DNA of 64,000 nt. It comes from Geosporobacter subterraneus DSM 17957 (GTDB lineage Bacteria; Bacillota; Clostridia; Peptostreptococcales; Thermotaleaceae). Below the pieces are notes generated by a model, which saw only the letters and a list, made by a program, of their open reading frames with translations, was not told where the DNA came from and did not search any database. The position numbers were made by a program, and so were the translations under genes. Position 1 is the stretch's first letter, and each line of letters starts with the position of its first letter. The stretch is from the NCBI RefSeq assembly GCF_900142145.1, contig NZ_FQZV01000008.1, forward strand, positions 1 to 64,000. The letters are read 5' to 3'. Below, piece after piece: positions 1-8,215 of the stretch.

Positions 1-30
1 AGATAATCCGATCAGCAAGATATATTACAT

Positions 31-110
31 TCAAACTTTGTAGCAGCTGCCCATATAAAGAGGAATTCTACGAAACCTTTGAAAACATAAGGCGACTCCC
101 AAAGTTTGAA
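31..110. repeat. Inverted repeat, 12-bp arms
   Basis: Perfect arms ATTCAAACTTTG (31-42) and CAAAGTTTGAAT (99-110) are separated by 56 bases. They lie in the otherwise unassigned 1-281 stretch, where I find no credible gene on either strand. This stretch sits exactly where the missing 5' half of arcA should be, so it may be the edge of an insertion, but no transposase or terminal repeat is recognisable. Confidence 0.4.
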
Positions 111-281
111 TAGCAAAAACAGTGAACCTTGGCAATTTCAAAACGGGAAAAATAACCCAAAAACAACTATTACGGGATAAGTCTACCCTTTTTTAGGAAC
201 TTTTTCCTTTATATAGATTTTTAAAACTGATAAAACTCAATTTTGAGGGTCTAAATTCATTTTTTAGATCTTCATGAATAA

Positions 282-938
282 TTCAGGTTTAATTACCACC
301 CCCGGTTTAAAAATGTTCCGCGCTGGTACGACCGGGATACTACCCATGCTATCGAAGGCGGGGATATTCTAGTACTATCGGACAAGGTCATAGCAATTGG
401 CGTCAGTCAGCGGACGGAAGCAGTAGCAATAGAACAAACAGCTAAAAATCTATTTGCATCCGATGAATCCTTTGAAACCATATTGGCCTTCGACATTCCT
501 AAAACACGGGCTTATATGCATCTGGATACAGTATTTACAATGGTAGACTATGATCAATTTACAATCTTTCATAAAATTGAATCTCCTTTGGATGTGTATA
601 GCATTCGGAAAGGAAGCAGTGATCATCTGCAAATCACCTATGAAGCAGATGATTTATCAGCGATTCTTAAAAAATATCTTCACCTGCCAGCTGTCAATCT
701 TATCCCCTGTGGCAACGGTGATCCCATAGCCGCGGGACGGGAGCAATGGAATGATGGAAGCAATACTCTGGCTATCTCTCCTGGTAAAGTTGTATGCTAT
801 AATCGAAACTATGTCACCAATGAAGCATTGCGGCAAAACAATATTGAGGTGTTGGAATTTGAATCCTACGAGCTTTCAAGAGGACGCGGCGGCCCGAGGT
901 GCATGAGTATGCCTTTAGTACGAGAGAACCTTCACTAG
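282..938 (+). pseudogene. arcA: Arginine deiminase, C-terminal half only
   Basis: Translation from about 282 gives the C-terminal half of arginine deiminase (arginine to citrulline + NH3, the first step of the ADI pathway). Visible family landmarks are [26 protein letters not shown] with the catalytic His region, REQWNDGSN, and the terminal [12 protein letters not shown] loop with the nucleophilic Cys. The full enzyme is about 410 residues; here about 218 remain. The frame is closed by a TAA at 279-281, just before the first conserved residues, and no start codon or ribosome site precedes it. The catalytic C-terminal residues are intact, so decay is recent or the 5' end was displaced. No arcB or arcC lies downstream. 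A TTG at 483 could open a shorter frame but lacks the essential N-terminal half. Confidence 0.85.
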
Positions 939-1044
939 AAATCACTTTTTTGTAACCAGCCTCCTTTTATTTGCATACTTTATAGTATCGAAAGATAAAG
1001 CATAAAGGCAAATCTTTTCATCATATAAAAGGAGGTAGTGATAG

Positions 1045-1272
1045 ATGAGTGATAAAGCTGCAATGAAACCTGGCTTTGGCGTGTTTGGCGGAGATACTAC
1101 TTTACTTTTCTTCTTCCTGCTGCTAGTAATATTATTTGGCGGAGGACTCTTTGGCCCAGGATGCACAACCGGTGGTTTCTGGAACAGTCCTAGCTTATTG
1201 TTCTTCTTCTTGCTGCTGGTGGTATTGTTTTGCGGACCATTCCTAGGCATTGGTACTGGACCACTTTGCTAA
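1045..1272 (+). CDS. Small hydrophobic Gly-rich protein with two internal repeats (YjcZ-like)
   Basis: 75 residues, preceded by AAAGGAGG with good spacing. The protein has two near-copies of a hydrophobic segment (LLFFFLLLVILFGGG at about 20-34 and LLFFFLLLVVLFCGP at about 51-65), each followed by a Gly/Pro-rich turn. The DNA of the two copies is also clearly related, so this is an internal duplication. Tiny Gly/Phe/Leu proteins of this look are known in spore formers as YjcZ-type sporulation proteins; that assignment is by composition and is inferred. A long open frame on the opposite strand is a composition shadow. Confidence 0.7.
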   Translation: MSDKAAMKPGFGVFGGDTTLLFFFLLLVILFGGGLFGPGCTTGGFWNSPSLLFFFLLLVVLFCGPFLGIGTGPLC

Positions 1273-1370
1273 ACATAAGAACAGTAGAATTGGGAATTCA
1301 ATTCTCAATTCTATTACATAAGTCTGCATCTGCAGTTTATGTGTATAATCACCTTCTTTAGATGGATATG

Positions 1371-1398
1371 CAACAACCGGGATTTCTCCCGGTTGTTG
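1371..1398. terminator. Hairpin terminator, 12-bp perfect arms
   Basis: CAACAACCGGGA / TCCCGGTTGTTG with a 4-base loop, directly behind the SASP stop codon at 1402 on the minus strand. The T-tract is poor on both sides. Confidence 0.7.
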
Positions 1399-1401
1399 TG
1401 C

Positions 1402-1602
1402 TTATTCTTTATTAATCAATGACTTTTCTCCCATTTCAACAAGCTTTTTTGTCATTTGTCCGCCTATTCTTCCCCCATAAAAGCCAATAATTCGAGAGGG
1501 CAGATTTCCCTTGTCGATGGATATGTCCCCTTCACTTCCAAACTCTTCCTTCATTCTATCGGCAGCTTCAATTGCTTTAGGATTGATCTTCATGTGCTCC
1601 AT
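1402..1602 (-). CDS. Small acid-soluble spore protein, alpha/beta type
   Basis: 66 residues, starting at ATG 1602 behind AGGTGAAG. The C-terminal half carries the alpha/beta SASP signature (GGRIGGQMTKKLVEMGEKSL), which in this family binds and protects DNA in the dormant spore. The N-terminal part contains a FGSEGDIS stretch in the region where the GPR protease normally cuts. Single gene with its own hairpin terminator. It should be transcribed in the forespore, but I do not see a convincing sigma-G promoter. Confidence 0.85.
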   Translation of the reverse strand: MEHMKINPKAIEAADRMKEEFGSEGDISIDKGNLPSRIIGFYGGRIGGQMTKKLVEMGEKSLINKE

Positions 1603-1728
1603 TCGACTTCACCTCACTTCGCAGAGCCACGCTCAATATTATTATTCTGCAAAGGATTTTTCTATATACCCGGTAATTTTAGGCCTTTGTCGCTTATAAA
1701 TCCATGTTATTAATTGCTTAAAAACATA

Positions 1729-2136
1729 TTATAGTGTTTTTTCCATAATATAATATTTTTGGCCGCCTTTTTCTAATTGATCACCCTTTGTACTAAAGCC
1801 AAATTTCTTATAATAATCTGCTTTATCTATTCTTGCATTACACCAGATCCGATTGACGCCCAGTCTTTTTGCCTCTTCAATCGTGTACATCAGTAATTTT
1901 GAGCCATAGCCCTTTCCCTGTTCACCATGCAGGGTTGCAAATTTTCGAAACTGAGCGCTATCCTTCTCTATAAAAAGAGAAATAACTGAGACAAGCTTGT
2001 CCTGAATAAAAAAACCATAGTGGAAGCCTCTTTCATCATCCTCTAACTTGATATAATCTAAATCCCTATCAGGCCATAAGACCCTATGTCTTATGATCCA
2101 TGTATCTTCTTTGTTGATCTTCTTTATCTCTGTCAT
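1729..2136 (-). CDS. GNAT family N-acetyltransferase
   Basis: 135 residues with the acetyl-CoA binding motif A (EQGKGYGSKLL, about 71-81) and the typical C-terminal YYKKFGF strand. Start ATG 2136 follows AGGAGGTATATGA. The substrate is unknown. Monocistronic. A 9-6-9 dyad lies just upstream at 2158-2181 and may control it. Confidence 0.85.
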   Translation of the reverse strand: MTEIKKINKEDTWIIRHRVLWPDRDLDYIKLEDDERGFHYGFFIQDKLVSVISLFIEKDSAQFRKFATLHGEQGKGYGSKLLMYTIEEAKRLGVNRIWCNARIDKADYYKKFGFSTKGDQLEKGGQKYYIMEKTL

Positions 2137-2157
2137 TCATATACCTCCTATGAAAAG

Positions 2158-2181
2158 TACTCATAAAATGAATTATGAGTA
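2158..2181 (-). promoter_or_regulatory. Dyad upstream of the GNAT gene
   Basis: TACTCATAA / TTATGAGTA with a 6-base spacer, ending 22 bases before the GNAT start codon. It is either an operator or a leader hairpin. Confidence 0.5.
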
Positions 2182-2338
2182 AAAACTATCCTTTTGACAC
2201 CCCCCTTGCCCCTAATGCATATATATATACCGAAAAAGGGCAAGTCCCTATTCAAATGAAATTGCCTGTACACCGGATTCATTTCACTACAAAAGAACCT
2301 TAAAGCACAAAGGAAAACACTATCGTTTCCCCCTTAAT

Positions 2339-2375
2339 AGACAAGAATCTGTTTTTTAGAAGCGGATTCTTGTCT
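2339..2375 (-). terminator. Terminator of the DUF4846 operon
   Basis: Arms AGACAAGAATC (2339-2349) and GATTCTTGTCT (2365-2375), about 17 bases past the DUF4846 stop on the minus strand. Confidence 0.65.
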
Positions 2376-2391
2376 TTATTTTAAAGCTGCA

Positions 2392-3305
2392 TTAATTTTC
2401 AGGAAATCGCTTTAGATTCTTCCTGTCAAAGCTCCACTCCGGAGTTTTGAGCTGACCTTCAAAGTCAAGGGAATACCATGGACTGATCTGATCATCCATA
2501 GGATTTTTTAATACCTGAATCTCTTGGGCAGGCATGTAGCTTTGAGCCAGCAAAAAAATCTTTTTACCGGTTTGAAAATGTTCAGCCATATCCACAACAA
2601 CCACCGCATGACCAGGACTGCCCCCTTGAATGAACACATCTCCGATCTTCATTGTATGCAGTTCTACAGGTTCAAGCTCTTTTGACAGGGATAGGGTGCC
2701 TGCATAAGCAAAAACCAGGTCCAGGTATTTTCTGAAATCCTGATAGGATTCCGAAGGTTCTGTTTTTTTACCCAGTAAGTTCGGTTGCCATCCAAGGCAA
2801 TACGATATCCATTTTTCCAGTTCTGATAATCTACCGGAAAACCATTGGTCAGATGAAAAAGAATCTCCTTGTGGCGACCCTGCCCATACAAATATTCAGC
2901 CCGCAATCGCATAATGGCATCAGCACACTGCTGCAGATCCCTTTCTCCTACATCCATATCTACAACTGCATCATATACATTGCTCCGTTGTTTCAGCGTG
3001 CCATCATAATATTGAACCAATGAGCCATGGGGCTTTAAAGGTAAATTTCTCAGATAGGCCTCAAAGGAATTTTCTAAAACCGGAATTCTGCTATATCCCT
3101 CAGGGAGTTTAAACCGCTCTCTGATTCGCACACCTTCAGGTAAGATAAAATCAGCTTTCTCTTCTTTAGGAGAGCTATTTTCCGGCACAATTAGTTCTAG
3201 AGGTAAATCTTCAATCTTGTCTCCCTCCTTAGTCCACCTCTGATACAATCCTATACTCCCCAAAGCGAATAGCGCCAGCATAAAAATCAAAATTCTTCTT
3301 CTCAT
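2392..3305 (-). pseudogene. DUF4846 protein split by a -1 frameshift at an A7 run
   Basis: Two adjacent frames together give one full-length DUF4846 protein (about 300 residues). The first part (start ATG 3305) has an N-terminal membrane anchor (residues 5-22) and family landmarks NSFEAYLRNLPLKPHG and DLQQCADAIMRLRAEYLY. The second part ends with GDVFIQGGSPGHAVVVVDMAE and LAQSYMPAQEIQ. The break is at seven A (minus strand; plus coordinates 2763-2769) read as GTA AAA AAA CAG. Slipping back one base at this point restores the conserved continuation through the second part. It is therefore a one-base deletion, an assembly error, or a real -1 slip. Function of DUF4846 is unknown; the protein probably sits outside the membrane. 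The ATG overlaps the rubredoxin TGA (ATGA), so translation is coupled. Confidence 0.8.
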
Positions 3306-3472
3306 TTTCCTGCGGTCTCTTTATTGAAAGCCATTTTGGGCTGGTTGCAGGTTGGACATTTCCAGTCTTCCGGAAGCTCTTTAAATGGGGTGTTGGCGGG
3401 AATTTCATGGGTCCAATCGCCACGCTCAGGCTTATACACATAACTACAAACCGTACATCGGTAATGCTCCAT
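3302..3472 (-). CDS. Rubredoxin
   Basis: 56 residues from ATG 3472 behind GGGAGG. Two CxxC knuckles bind one iron: CTVC (about 6-9) and CPTC (about 39-42), with the family's YVYKPERGDW and LPEDWKCP. The usual Gly after each second Cys is replaced (CTVC-S, CPTC-N), an unusual variant that may shift redox potential (inference). Cytoplasmic one-electron carrier in anaerobes, often serving oxygen or peroxide detoxification. It is 13 bases downstream of the B3/B4 gene and overlaps the DUF4846 gene, so the three form one operon. Confidence 0.9.
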   Translation of the reverse strand: MEHYRCTVCSYVYKPERGDWTHEIPANTPFKELPEDWKCPTCNQPKMAFNKETAGK

Positions 3473-3485
3473 ATTCAAACCTCCC

Positions 3486-4172
3486 TTATTGGATAACAGC
3501 AGTCTCTATATCCTTCGCTGCTCCATAGTCCATAAGCAGTTTTTTTGCCTTCTCCACCCACTGGGCTATAGAATTTTGATCATCAAAGGCAACAATGCAA
3601 AAGAGTATTTCCTCTGTATCCATGGTAACCATGGCCCGCTCTGAGTCGGAGGTAGTGCTGCCAAACTTACCTAAAGCGTCCTCAAAAACAGGAATATGCT
3701 CAATGGAGATCTGGCCTCTGCCTATGCCGCTATAGGTTTCACCACTATCTCCAACGGTAAGTTTTAAAGGTGCTGTTATTTTTTTCAGATTGTATGTACA
3801 TACTGGATGATAGGATTGCATTGATATAAGATTATTGATATCTACAATATTGTTAATTTGATAAAGGCCCTTATCCTTAATCACCCGTCTAAGCAGTGCC
3901 TCTGAAGATACTCTATACCGGGTTGGGTCTTGTCCCAGTTTTCTATATACAGTTCTTGCATCTTTAATGGCCTTAAGCTTTGCAATATCCTCAGAAACCA
4001 TGGTACTGCTCAGCCGAACGCAGACCTCCTCTACTTCCTGCCAAAGCAGCGGTTCAAGTTCCTTCATGGTTATCTTCGCTTGAATACAGCCTAAGGTTAA
4101 GGTAGGGCAGGCTTCCCGCAATTTATCAGAAATACTTATGTCAATCATGTTCATTCTACTCCTTTGATCCAT
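3486..4172 (-). CDS. B3/B4 domain protein (tRNA synthetase-like)
   Basis: 228 residues, essentially one B3/B4 domain, the fold found in the beta subunit of phenylalanyl-tRNA synthetase and in free-standing bacterial proteins. Landmarks: ARTVYRKLGQDPTRYRVSSE (about 72-91), RRVIKDKGLYQINNIVDINN (about 95-114) and a late GRGQISIEHIPVFEDALGKFG. Stand-alone members are thought to act on mischarged tRNA or amino acids, but the role here is unproven. First gene of the B3/B4 - rubredoxin - DUF4846 operon. Confidence 0.8.
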   Translation of the reverse strand: MDQRSRMNMIDISISDKLREACPTLTLGCIQAKITMKELEPLLWQEVEEVCVRLSSTMVSEDIAKLKAIKDARTVYRKLGQDPTRYRVSSEALLRRVIKDKGLYQINNIVDINNLISMQSYHPVCTYNLKKITAPLKLTVGDSGETYSGIGRGQISIEHIPVFEDALGKFGSTTSDSERAMVTMDTEEILFCIVAFDDQNSIAQWVEKAKKLLMDYGAAKDIETAVIQ

Positions 4173-4379
4173 ATTTTGCTTATCCTATTATATCAAAAAA
4201 TAACATTTTTCTATAGCTTTACCAACAATCGATCCTTTAATCTTTTTACTTATTTTTATTTTGCATAAGTCTATCTCAAAGAAGCACCTTCAATCCAGTG
4301 CTGATGAATAAAATAATTTTCTGCGAACTAGGAAGGATTTTTATTCTCTATACATAATTATATAGCTATATCGGTTTAA

Positions 4380-4402
4380 GTCCTTTGTTTTTGCCAAAGG
4401 AC
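4380..4402 (+). promoter_or_regulatory. Leader hairpin before the C_GCAxxG gene
   Basis: Perfect 8-bp stem GTCCTTTG / CAAAGGAC with a 7-base loop in the short leader, ending about 30 bases before the ATG. An AT-rich TATA-like tract (about 4360-4375) upstream may hold the promoter. Confidence 0.4.
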
Positions 4403-4433
4403 CCCTGAAACAGTTAAGGAGTGGATCAATAAT

Positions 4434-4847
4434 ATGCTAAAGAAAATGATAGAAAAAGGCTTTGAAAAAGATAAAAATCTTAACTGCGCTGAGAAAATAT
4501 TGTATGGCGCTAATGAAGCCTATCATCTCGGCTTGGATACTGCAAGCCTAAGGATGGCAGCCGGTTTTGGCGGCGGCATGGCTGTTGAGCGTACCTGCGG
4601 TGCTCTGACTGCTGCCGTAATGGTATTGAGTAAGTTATTCGTAGAAGATACTGCCCACAAAAGCAGTAAGATTAAAGCCCTTACAAAGGAACTCTTTGAG
4701 GATTATGAAAAAGTCATGGGAAATATCGACTGCAAAGGGCTTAAAAAAGACCACCGTTCCCTGTTTTCCGGCTGTGACAAAGTCATTATAAAGGCAGCTG
4801 AAATATTAGATAAAATTGTAGCAAGAGAACTAAAGCTGAACGAATAG
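4434..4847 (+). CDS. C_GCAxxG_C_C family redox protein
   Basis: 137 residues. The family motif lies around residues 54-66 (RTCGALTAAVMVLS), preceded by GFGGGMAVE, with further Cys at about 18 (NCAEKI), 99 (DCKG) and 113 (SGCDK). Members are small cytoplasmic proteins with conserved Cys that may bind a metal or cluster and are common in anaerobes; the biochemical role is unknown. Single gene with its own hairpin terminator. Confidence 0.85.
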   Translation: MLKKMIEKGFEKDKNLNCAEKILYGANEAYHLGLDTASLRMAAGFGGGMAVERTCGALTAAVMVLSKLFVEDTAHKSSKIKALTKELFEDYEKVMGNIDCKGLKKDHRSLFSGCDKVIIKAAEILDKIVARELKLNE

Positions 4848-4886
4848 CTAAAACTCCTGGGTTGAACTTGAACCCAGGAGTTTTAG
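4848..4886. terminator. Bidirectional terminator, 16-bp arms
   Basis: CTAAAACTCCTGGGTT / AACCCAGGAGTTTTAG, starting at the C_GCAxxG stop codon. It lies between convergent genes (rtcB ends at 4913), so it can serve both. Confidence 0.85.
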
Positions 4887-4912
4887 CGTTTTAACAATCT
4901 TACAAACAACAA

Positions 4913-6109
4913 CTATCCCTTGATGACACAGATAGTTTTCAGCTTTTTTACAGGATTGATCAAGTCTAGCTCCTGAGAGATTACAAAATCAATATCTTTA
5001 TAAGCCCATCGACATTCATCAGCGACATCGGATTTTTTGGTTTTCCCTAATACGACACCCTGATGATTCAAATCTAAAATGGTTTTTTCTGCCGAGTACA
5101 CCTGCCTGGCCTTGGATCGGGACATTCGCCTTCCTGCCCCATGGGAACAGCTTTGAAAGGTCTCTTCATTTCCTAAACCTTCAACAATATAAGAAAAACT
5201 GCCCATGGCACCGGGAATGATGCCTAACTCACCTTTCGCAGCACGAATCGCTCCTTTTCGATGAACCCAAACCAACTCTCCAAAGTGCGCTTCCTGAGCT
5301 GCATAGTTATGATGGGCATTCACTTCACTATGATAAGCAATATGGGGAAGCTTTTTTTCCAGCTTTCCTTTTACCACCTCTAGCATTTTCTGGCGATTCT
5401 CCCTTGCAAAATCAAGGGCTAAATTCATCCACTGGATATAGGCTTTCCCCTCAGGGGTTTCTGTTGGCAGATAAGCCAGATCAAAGGATCTTGGCACGGG
5501 CGAGTTCCATTCTTCATTTAAATCCTTTGCTTTCTGATTAAAATAGCTGGCAACCTTTAGTCCAAAATTGCGGCTGCCCGAGTGAATCATGATTCCCAGA
5601 AATCCTTTCTCATCCTCTTGAATCTCAATAAAATGATTTCCCCCGCCTAAAGTTCCCAACTGATAGTAGCCTCTATCTATCTCGGCTACAAGTTCCTTTG
5701 GCGATGGCCCCAAATGTTTTGCTGCCTCATCCAGTACGGGACTGCATTGCTTCTGCTTATGATGGGCAAAGCCAGTAGGAATATCCCGCATAATATCTCC
5801 AACTAACTGCTTGTATGTGTTCTCCCTGAGCTCCGACTTATGAATGTTTGTAGCTACAAAAGCCATTCCACAGCCGATGTCTACACCTACAGCATTAGGA
5901 ATAATGGTATCCTTTAGCGCCACAACTCCCCCAATGGGCATCCCAAAGCCTTCATGGGTATCCGGCATCAGGCAAACCCAATGCTTCAAAAAAGGAAGCT
6001 GAGAAAGATTCATCGCCTGTTTCAAACAGCCTTCCTCGATTTGGCTATGATCCTGAAGCCAAATCTTAACGGGTTTATTCTGTTGATCTTTAGGTTCTAT
6101 AACAAACAT
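4913..6109 (-). CDS. rtcB: RNA-splicing ligase RtcB
   Basis: 398 residues from ATG 6109 (GAGG at 8 bases; an upstream GTG at 6115 overlaps the previous stop). RtcB joins 2',3'-cyclic phosphate or 3'-phosphate RNA ends to 5'-OH ends using GTP and Mn. Visible: MPDTHEGFGMPIGG (about 48-61), GVDIGCGM with the metal-binding Asp/Cys (about 75-82), GGGNHFIE, HSGSRNFG, the HGAGRRMSR loop, and a late Asp-rich region. Length is normal for the short RtcB form. It directly follows a truncated radical-SAM gene, so it may depend on that gene's promoter. No archease or rtcA is nearby. Confidence 0.95.
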   Translation of the reverse strand: MFVIEPKDQQNKPVKIWLQDHSQIEEGCLKQAMNLSQLPFLKHWVCLMPDTHEGFGMPIGGVVALKDTIIPNAVGVDIGCGMAFVATNIHKSELRENTYKQLVGDIMRDIPTGFAHHKQKQCSPVLDEAAKHLGPSPKELVAEIDRGYYQLGTLGGGNHFIEIQEDEKGFLGIMIHSGSRNFGLKVASYFNQKAKDLNEEWNSPVPRSFDLAYLPTETPEGKAYIQWMNLALDFARENRQKMLEVVKGKLEKKLPHIAYHSEVNAHHNYAAQEAHFGELVWVHRKGAIRAAKGELGIIPGAMGSFSYIVEGLGNEETFQSCSHGAGRRMSRSKARQVYSAEKTILDLNHQGVVLGKTKKSDVADECRWAYKDIDFVISQELDLINPVKKLKTICVIKG

Positions 6110-6114
6110 CAGCA

Positions 6115-6456
6115 CTACCTCGCTTCAGTATCTGTATAAAGCTCATGCAAAGCATGAACTTTAATAGTCAGTTGGACATCTTTTTCTATTGGCGTATATG
6201 GATCACTTATGGATCCAGTGCCAATGAGAGCCTTCTTTCTTTTACTCCTTAAATCCTTTTCTAAAATATCTAAAGCATTGATTTTAATCTGCACCCTATC
6301 AAAGCATTCAATACCGTAGCATTGACTTCGTGAATCGCAATAAATACAGCCATGTTCCCATCCCCTATAAAGATTCATATTATAATGTGCGTTAAAACAC
6401 TTCTTTGGCTCTTTTACCCGGGTAAGTATGTTTTTGGCGAAAATTTCCCTCTCCAA
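6115..6456 (-). pseudogene. Truncated SPL-type radical SAM protein
   Basis: Only the first about 113 residues of a normally about 290-residue radical-SAM protein of the spore-photoproduct-lyase-like group. TTG start at 6456 with GGGGG at 7 bases. The N-terminus is well conserved (ILTRVKEPKKCFNAHYNMNLYRG), and GCIYCDSRSQCYG shows the last two cluster cysteines. The first Cys of the CxxxCxxC motif, normally in YRGC, is Trp (TGG, plus coordinates 6358-6360), one base away from Cys. The frame then ends inside the domain after SDPYTPIEKDVQLT, at a TAG just before rtcB. A 4Fe-4S radical-SAM cluster could not form, so this is a dead remnant. Confidence 0.85.
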
Positions 6457-6477
6457 GTCTCCACCCCCAAGATTTCT

Positions 6478-6508
6478 AAAGAAAAGACCGGCTATTTTCC
6501 GGCCTTTA
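6478..6508 (-). terminator. Terminator of hom
   Basis: On the minus strand AAAGGCCGG / CCGGTCTTT with a 6-base loop, followed by a T-rich run, about 30 bases past the hom stop. Confidence 0.75.
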
Positions 6509-6537
6509 AATGATTCCTATTTTACAATCGTTATATT

Positions 6538-7827
6538 TCAATTCTTCTTTTCTACACGAATCAGGTTAGCCAGCTGTACGACCTCAGGAATATTTACGAT
6601 ATCCTTTAATGCCATTTGTACTTTCTGTTCAGTTGTCTCATGGGTAATAAATACTAAAGACACAGAAGGTTCTTCCCTTCCCTTTTGGATAACAGAGGAT
6701 AGACTTACCTGATGACGGCCAAATTCTGTGGCAACTTTTCCAAAGACGCCGGGAATGTCCTTAACCAATAAACGAATATAGTATTCCGATTGGCTTTCTT
6801 CCATGCTAATGACTCTTTTTTCATTTTGATCAAAGCCATTTTCATAAAGACGCTTTTGCAAGTCCTTCTTTTTAATAATATTTATGAGATCCCCTAAGAC
6901 TGCACTGCCTGTGGGCAGATCACCTGCGCCTCTACCGTAAAACATCAGATCTCCTACGGCGTTTCCTTTTACAAATACTGCGTTAAAGGCGTCTCCTACC
7001 GCTGCTAAAGGATGCTCCTGCGGTACAAAGGTGGGGTGAACCTTCAACTCAATTTTCCCGTCCTCTTCCTTAGCAATAGCTAACAACTTGATCACATAGC
7101 CCAATTCCCGCGCATACTCAATATCAATAGGGGTAATTTTTGTAATGCCTTCTCGATATACATCCTCAAAAGGAACATAGCTACCAAAAGCTAGCCTGGC
7201 CAAAATCGTCAGTTTATAAACTGCATCGTATCCCTCCACATCACTGGTCGGATCTGCTTCTGCATAACCTTTATCCTGTGCCTGCTTAAGTGCTGTCTCA
7301 AAATCCATATTTTCTGCTGTCATTTTGGTTAAAATGTAGTTGGTGGTACCATTAAGAATTCCCATGATATTATAAATTCGGTTGGCTGATAAACTTTCCT
7401 TAATTGCATGGATGATCGGTATGCCTCCAGCGACGCTAGCCTCATAATATAATTCAACCTGAGCTTTCTTTGCCGCAAGAATCAACTGATCCCCATGGGA
7501 TGCAATTAACGCTTTGTTCGCTGTTACGATATGCTTTTTATTCTCAATGGCTTTCAGTATATACTCCTTTGCAGGTTCAATGCCACCCATTACCTCAACT
7601 ACGATTTCAATGGTCGGGTCCTCAAGTATATCCTTTGGATTGTCGGTAAATATATCTGTATGTGTTATGCCTTCTCTTTTCTTTGTCATATTTTGAACAA
7701 GTATCTTTGCTACTTCTACCTCATAACCACAGTTTTTCTCAACAATTACTTTGTTATCTTGAAGAATCTTCCACACACCACTCCCTACTGTACCAAATCC
7801 TAATAATCCAATCTTTATCTTTTGCAT
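6538..7827 (-). CDS. hom: Homoserine dehydrogenase
   Basis: 429 residues from ATG 7827 behind GGAGG (10 bases); upstream in-frame Met codons lack a suitable ribosome site. Reduces aspartate semialdehyde to homoserine with NAD(P)H, the branch point to threonine and methionine. NAD(P)-binding GFGTVGSGV (about 9-17), the substrate domain with GILNGTTNYIL and KGYAEADPTSDVEG, and a C-terminal ACT domain (about 350-425) for amino acid feedback. Single gene; thrB, thrC and an aspartokinase are not adjacent. Confidence 0.95.
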   Translation of the reverse strand: MQKIKIGLLGFGTVGSGVWKILQDNKVIVEKNCGYEVEVAKILVQNMTKKREGITHTDIFTDNPKDILEDPTIEIVVEVMGGIEPAKEYILKAIENKKHIVTANKALIASHGDQLILAAKKAQVELYYEASVAGGIPIIHAIKESLSANRIYNIMGILNGTTNYILTKMTAENMDFETALKQAQDKGYAEADPTSDVEGYDAVYKLTILARLAFGSYVPFEDVYREGITKITPIDIEYARELGYVIKLLAIAKEEDGKIELKVHPTFVPQEHPLAAVGDAFNAVFVKGNAVGDLMFYGRGAGDLPTGSAVLGDLINIIKKKDLQKRLYENGFDQNEKRVISMEESQSEYYIRLLVKDIPGVFGKVATEFGRHQVSLSSVIQKGREEPSVSLVFITHETTEQKVQMALKDIVNIPEVVQLANLIRVEKKN

Positions 7828-7894
7828 TTTTTCCATCCCTCCGATTGCAACACTTCTATCTATTTTCTTCAAATTCTGAAAAGATTTATTTATC

Positions 7895-7923
7895 ATTGTA
7901 TATCTTTTTGACTTGTATTGCAA
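7895..7923 (-). promoter_or_regulatory. hom promoter
   Basis: Minus-strand TTGCAA (7918-7923) and TACAAT (7895-7900) with an exact 17-bp spacer, about 70 bases upstream of the hom start. The leader is too short for a T-box. The remaining gap to hydA (7924-8215) holds only the hydA terminator and an unsupported 73-codon frame. Confidence 0.6.
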
Positions 7924-8165
7924 TGGAAATCACGAAAATAATGCATATTTTGTTTTTATATAGTATACATGTGTATTCGAATTAAGTACATTCCTATGAA
8001 CTGTTTTTATTAGCACATACTTTACTAAAGGTCTATGACTTAAGATTATATTTTAATCCATTAATCCTATTCGATCTCTTAATATCAAGCTATTGTCCTC
8101 AGCATTCATGAGCCATGGGATCAATCCATGAAATGTACCTCCCAGTTTTTTCTTTATCATAACAT

Positions 8166-8197
8166 AAAAAACATGACAGCTGTTTGTCATGTTTTTT
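8166..8197 (-). terminator. Terminator of the hydrogenase operon
   Basis: AAAAAACATGACA / TGTCATGTTTTTT, perfect stem with a T6 run on the minus strand, about 20 bases past the hydA stop. Confidence 0.9.
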
Positions 8198-8215
8198 ATA
8201 AAGAATTTATTTTTT

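Noticed and set aside
1-281. Transposase remnant on the minus strand
   Set aside because: A stretch on the minus strand reads open for about 30 codons but has no start, no family likeness and no terminal repeat.
942-1250. 102-codon minus-strand frame with Lys/Asn/Pro repeats
   Set aside because: It is the complement of the duplicated Leu/Phe codons of the small hydrophobic gene; no ribosome site.
3229-3441. 70-codon minus-strand frame over the rubredoxin gene
   Set aside because: It is the wrong frame of the rubredoxin gene, which has the ribosome site and both CxxC motifs.
7828-8052. T-box leader for hom
   Set aside because: A good promoter lies about 70 bases from the start, leaving no room for a T-box, and no T-box sequence is seen.
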